Shown here: in pieces, positions 62,165-64,000 of the stretch
Layout: every line of letters begins with the position of its first letter
Position numbering within the stretch: the stretch's first letter is position 1
Assembly: GCF_001949145.1 (NCBI RefSeq)
Contig: NW_019091476.1
Coordinates: 1,256,858-1,320,857, forward strand
Reading direction: 5' to 3'
DNA: 64,000 nucleotides
Source: Acanthaster planci
Taxonomy: Eukaryota; Echinodermata; Asteroidea; Valvatida; Acanthasteridae
Made by a program: the position numbers and the translations under genes
Notes under the pieces: model-generated
The model's input: the letters and a program-made list of their open reading frames with translations, nothing else
What the model was told of the DNA's origin: nothing
The model's database searches: none

Positions 62165-62380
62165 GGGACTGTAGCTTGCTTACTCTGCCATCTCCAGTGG
62201 CATCATTTTGCTCCTGGGATCAGTCATGTCTTGGGGTCGGTTGCTGCTTGGACTTTGACCTTGGCGTGGTTCAAAGGTCATTTTCTGTCTGGGCAAAGCT
62301 GGACCCCTGTGCTCAGACTTTCTCATTTGGATTTGAGAGGTGGAGTCATGTGGAGATGTTGAACATTCAAGAACTGCAAG
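62165..62380 (+). CDS. Exon: repeat 12, module A
   Basis: DCSLLTLPSPVASFCSWDQS, CLGVGCCLDFDLGVVQR, LDPCAQTFSFGFERW and LNIQELQG. Like repeat 1, the YxWG end is replaced. Phase 1 in and out. Confidence 0.87.
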
Positions 62381-62796
62381 GTAAGAAAGAATCATTTCAT
62401 GTTTCCCCTTCCTTCCTAATTTTTAAGGTATTCATTGAATGGAACTGACCTGCATAAGGAAGTTTGTTTCAAAAAAGTAGTAATTTTGAAGGTGCTTGTG
62501 TCATTTGTTTAACTATAGAAATGCATACGTACATGTCAGTGGTGAAGATTGACACATCAGTTGCATCTACTTCGATCCCTAGTTGCTGACCAGGAGCAAT
62601 TAAATGTTTCTCATATAATGGAAACCTTGTCAATGTTTGCAAATCAATAAATACTAATACCACTTTAAACAGTGCAACATTGCATTGACAACTCAAGCTT
62701 TAGAAAGGATTTGAGATGCGGCTGAAATTTTCAGTTTGAAATATACAAACTATCTGCTCTAGCTCTGTCTGTGTATCATATTTCATCCCTCTCCAG

Positions 62797-62836
62797 CTCA
62801 TTCCTTTGAGAAAAACCTTGGACTGCTAAAAATCAG
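62797..62836 (+). CDS. Exon: repeat 12, A-B linker (40 bases)
   Basis: AHSFEKNLGLLKIR, between catccctctccag and GTCAGT. Phase 1 in, 2 out, as in repeats 1 and 9, so a B module is expected next, presumably beyond the window. Confidence 0.65.
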
Positions 62837-62942
62837 GTCAGTCAGTTAGATTTGTAGGGTTTTTGGATTGAAAGAGGTGTTCAAGTTTTAATGATTATGT
62901 TTGCAAGATGACATGCAAGCTGTTGGAATAATATATGTATCA

Positions 62943-63110
62943 TGGGTGTTACACAATAGTGCACCTCCAAGAGTTTGCAACGCTTGACCAATCACAGTGC
63001 GCGAAATCTGTCAACGTGATGTGCATTTGGAAAAGGTCGACAGATTTTATGCCTTGTGATTGGTCAATGCATTGCAAACTCTTGGAGGCGCAATATTGTG
63101 AATCGCCCGT
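62943..63110. mobile_element. Foldback MITE with long arms
   Basis: The left arm (CACAATAGTGCACCTCCAAG, AGTTTGCAACGCTTGACCAA) and right arm (TTGGTCAATGCATTGCAAAC, TCTTGGAGGCGCAATATTGTG) are reverse complements over roughly 70 bases, with ends like ACGGGC. No coding capacity. One arm recurs at 45.34 kb. Confidence 0.8.
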
Positions 63111-64000
63111 TTTGTAGTAGCATTCAAGTTTTAAAAAGCTATCACATATTTTTTAGTTTGCTTTGAAAGAACTGTATGGCATTTTTGTCTTTTACTGTTT
63201 TTTGTCATAACACCATTATATTTTAAATCCAACAACAGTTTCCTTTGATTTATGGTACATAGCTTTTCTTTTTTTCATCCGATTCATTGAACTTTGGGAA
63301 GCTTGTTCTCCCTCTTAAAATAATTGTTTGAATATTCAAATACGTTTATAACAAATCAAATATTCGTAAAAAAATTTTTAAATTTTGATATTTTTTTAAG
63401 TAGCCACACTGAAATATGCCACAGTACTATATATGCCTTGTGCTTTTAGAGGATAGGTTTTTCTTTGACCAGTTTTGATAAACTAACCCTGAAAAAGGAA
63501 CTTCGGCGTATCGGTACTGAATACGTCTGATGGAATTCGTCTAATCTTTAAGAAACATTAACTGCAACTGTACGGTAATATGTTGCACTACCAGATGGAA
63601 GTTTTTGGTTAATGGCAATGTTTTGCTCATCTTTCCCATCTTTTGAGCAGGTTCAAGCCCATTGTCTGCAAGTTTGAATGTTTGGTCATACATATTTTTG
63701 AATGGTGAAACTATAAGTTATTAGAAAATGAACAGCCCTAGACAATTGCATTTAGGCAAAATTTGTGTTTGGCCCCCTTCCCAACTGTGGATAAGCCTTT
63801 GGAAACGTGGAACCATGTTTGGAGGATTCCTCTGTTCCAACAGCATTCTTCACAATTCCTATTCATACAACAAAGTTATATGTATAATATATACATTATG
63901 CATGTGTATAGTGTCCTCCATATGGTTGCTATATTCATGTTCCATACTAACTCAAAGAGGGTCAATATACAGGACAGTCATGAAATCTTTACACTTGAGG
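63111..64000. other. Intron sequence to the window edge
   Basis: AT-rich; no B module of repeat 12 could be supported. The gene presumably resumes past 64,000. Confidence 0.5.

Larger units (their letters stand above)
1573..62836 (+). other. Gene span: giant modular LPD_N / LECT2-like / Cys-repeat secreted protein (partial at both ends)
   Basis: Fifty-seven coding exons follow one another on the plus strand with matching splice phases, giving one open frame of more than 3,100 codons, interrupted only by the assembly gap at 52763-53187. No initiator, signal peptide, stop or poly(A) site lies inside the window, so the gene starts upstream and ends downstream. Order: LPD_N-type helical domain, basic cleavage-like site, helical region, LECT2-like M23 fold, SAP-like motifs, twelve Cys-rich repeats. 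LPD_N proteins (vitellogenin, MTP, apolipophorin) are secretory-pathway lipid carriers; disulfide-type Cys pairing and several NxS/T sequons here also suggest an extracellular protein. Role in lipid transport is inference. Splitting into two genes near the M23 region is possible but no stop or start supports it. Introns not listed separately contain nothing I recognise. Confidence 0.85.

Noticed and set aside
63468-63530. Possible B12 start (acceptor-like tttgaccag, then a FDKLTLK reading)
   Set aside because: It hits a stop after about 18 codons, has no Cys pair and lacks the usual splice donor.

Overview
The window is animal genomic DNA. It has long AT-rich introns, GT-AG splice sites, no operons, and remains of DIRS-like and gag-type retrotransposons, MITE-like foldbacks and tRNA-derived SINEs. 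Frequent TACATGTA-type palindromes and the mobile-element families suggest an invertebrate deuterostome, perhaps an echinoderm; that placement is a low-confidence inference.

One giant plus-strand gene runs through almost the whole window and leaves it at both ends. I rebuilt 57 coding exons by hand (about 9.4 kb of coding sequence, over 3,100 codons). The reading frame closes at every junction except across one 425-base assembly gap. The predicted protein is modular and probably secreted. Exons at 1.6-4.7 kb give the C-terminal part of an LPD_N (vitellogenin/MTP/apolipophorin-type) alpha-helical lipid-transfer domain. Next come a basic, furin-like RRRLRR site (6.65 kb), a short region unknown to me (6.6-8.3 kb), and a helical, largely Cys-free region (14.6-21.5 kb). 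A LECT2-like peptidase-M23 fold (22.5-24.3 kb) keeps HxxxD but has Tyr in place of the first His of the HxH motif. A proline-rich linker follows, then a degenerate C-like module fused to a SAP-like motif (24.4-25.8 kb).

From 26.7 kb to the end there are twelve copies of a Cys-rich repeat of about 185 residues, which I do not recognise as a named family. I split each into A (six Cys, CLGxxCC and DPC signatures), B (IDKL start, CxxxxC pair, PIPxCN), C (GDGTVxGF, LGxxxGxxAID) and D (short, one Cys). Repeat 12 is cut by the window edge and the B part of repeat 9 lies in the gap. Every D-to-A intron is phase 1, so whole cassettes can duplicate without frame loss, but introns inside the repeats sit at different places.

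Introns hold a decayed gag fragment (1-571, minus), a broken DIRS-like element (about 9.9-11.7 kb), MITE-like foldbacks (26.1 and 62.9 kb), SINE-like pieces (9.2 and 33.3 kb), a 15-copy 31-base minisatellite (48.5-49.0 kb), a dead tandem duplicate of an exon end (54.35 kb), and a promoter-like GC-richer patch with a possible nested first exon (60.9-61.3 kb). Other introns showed nothing I can name.
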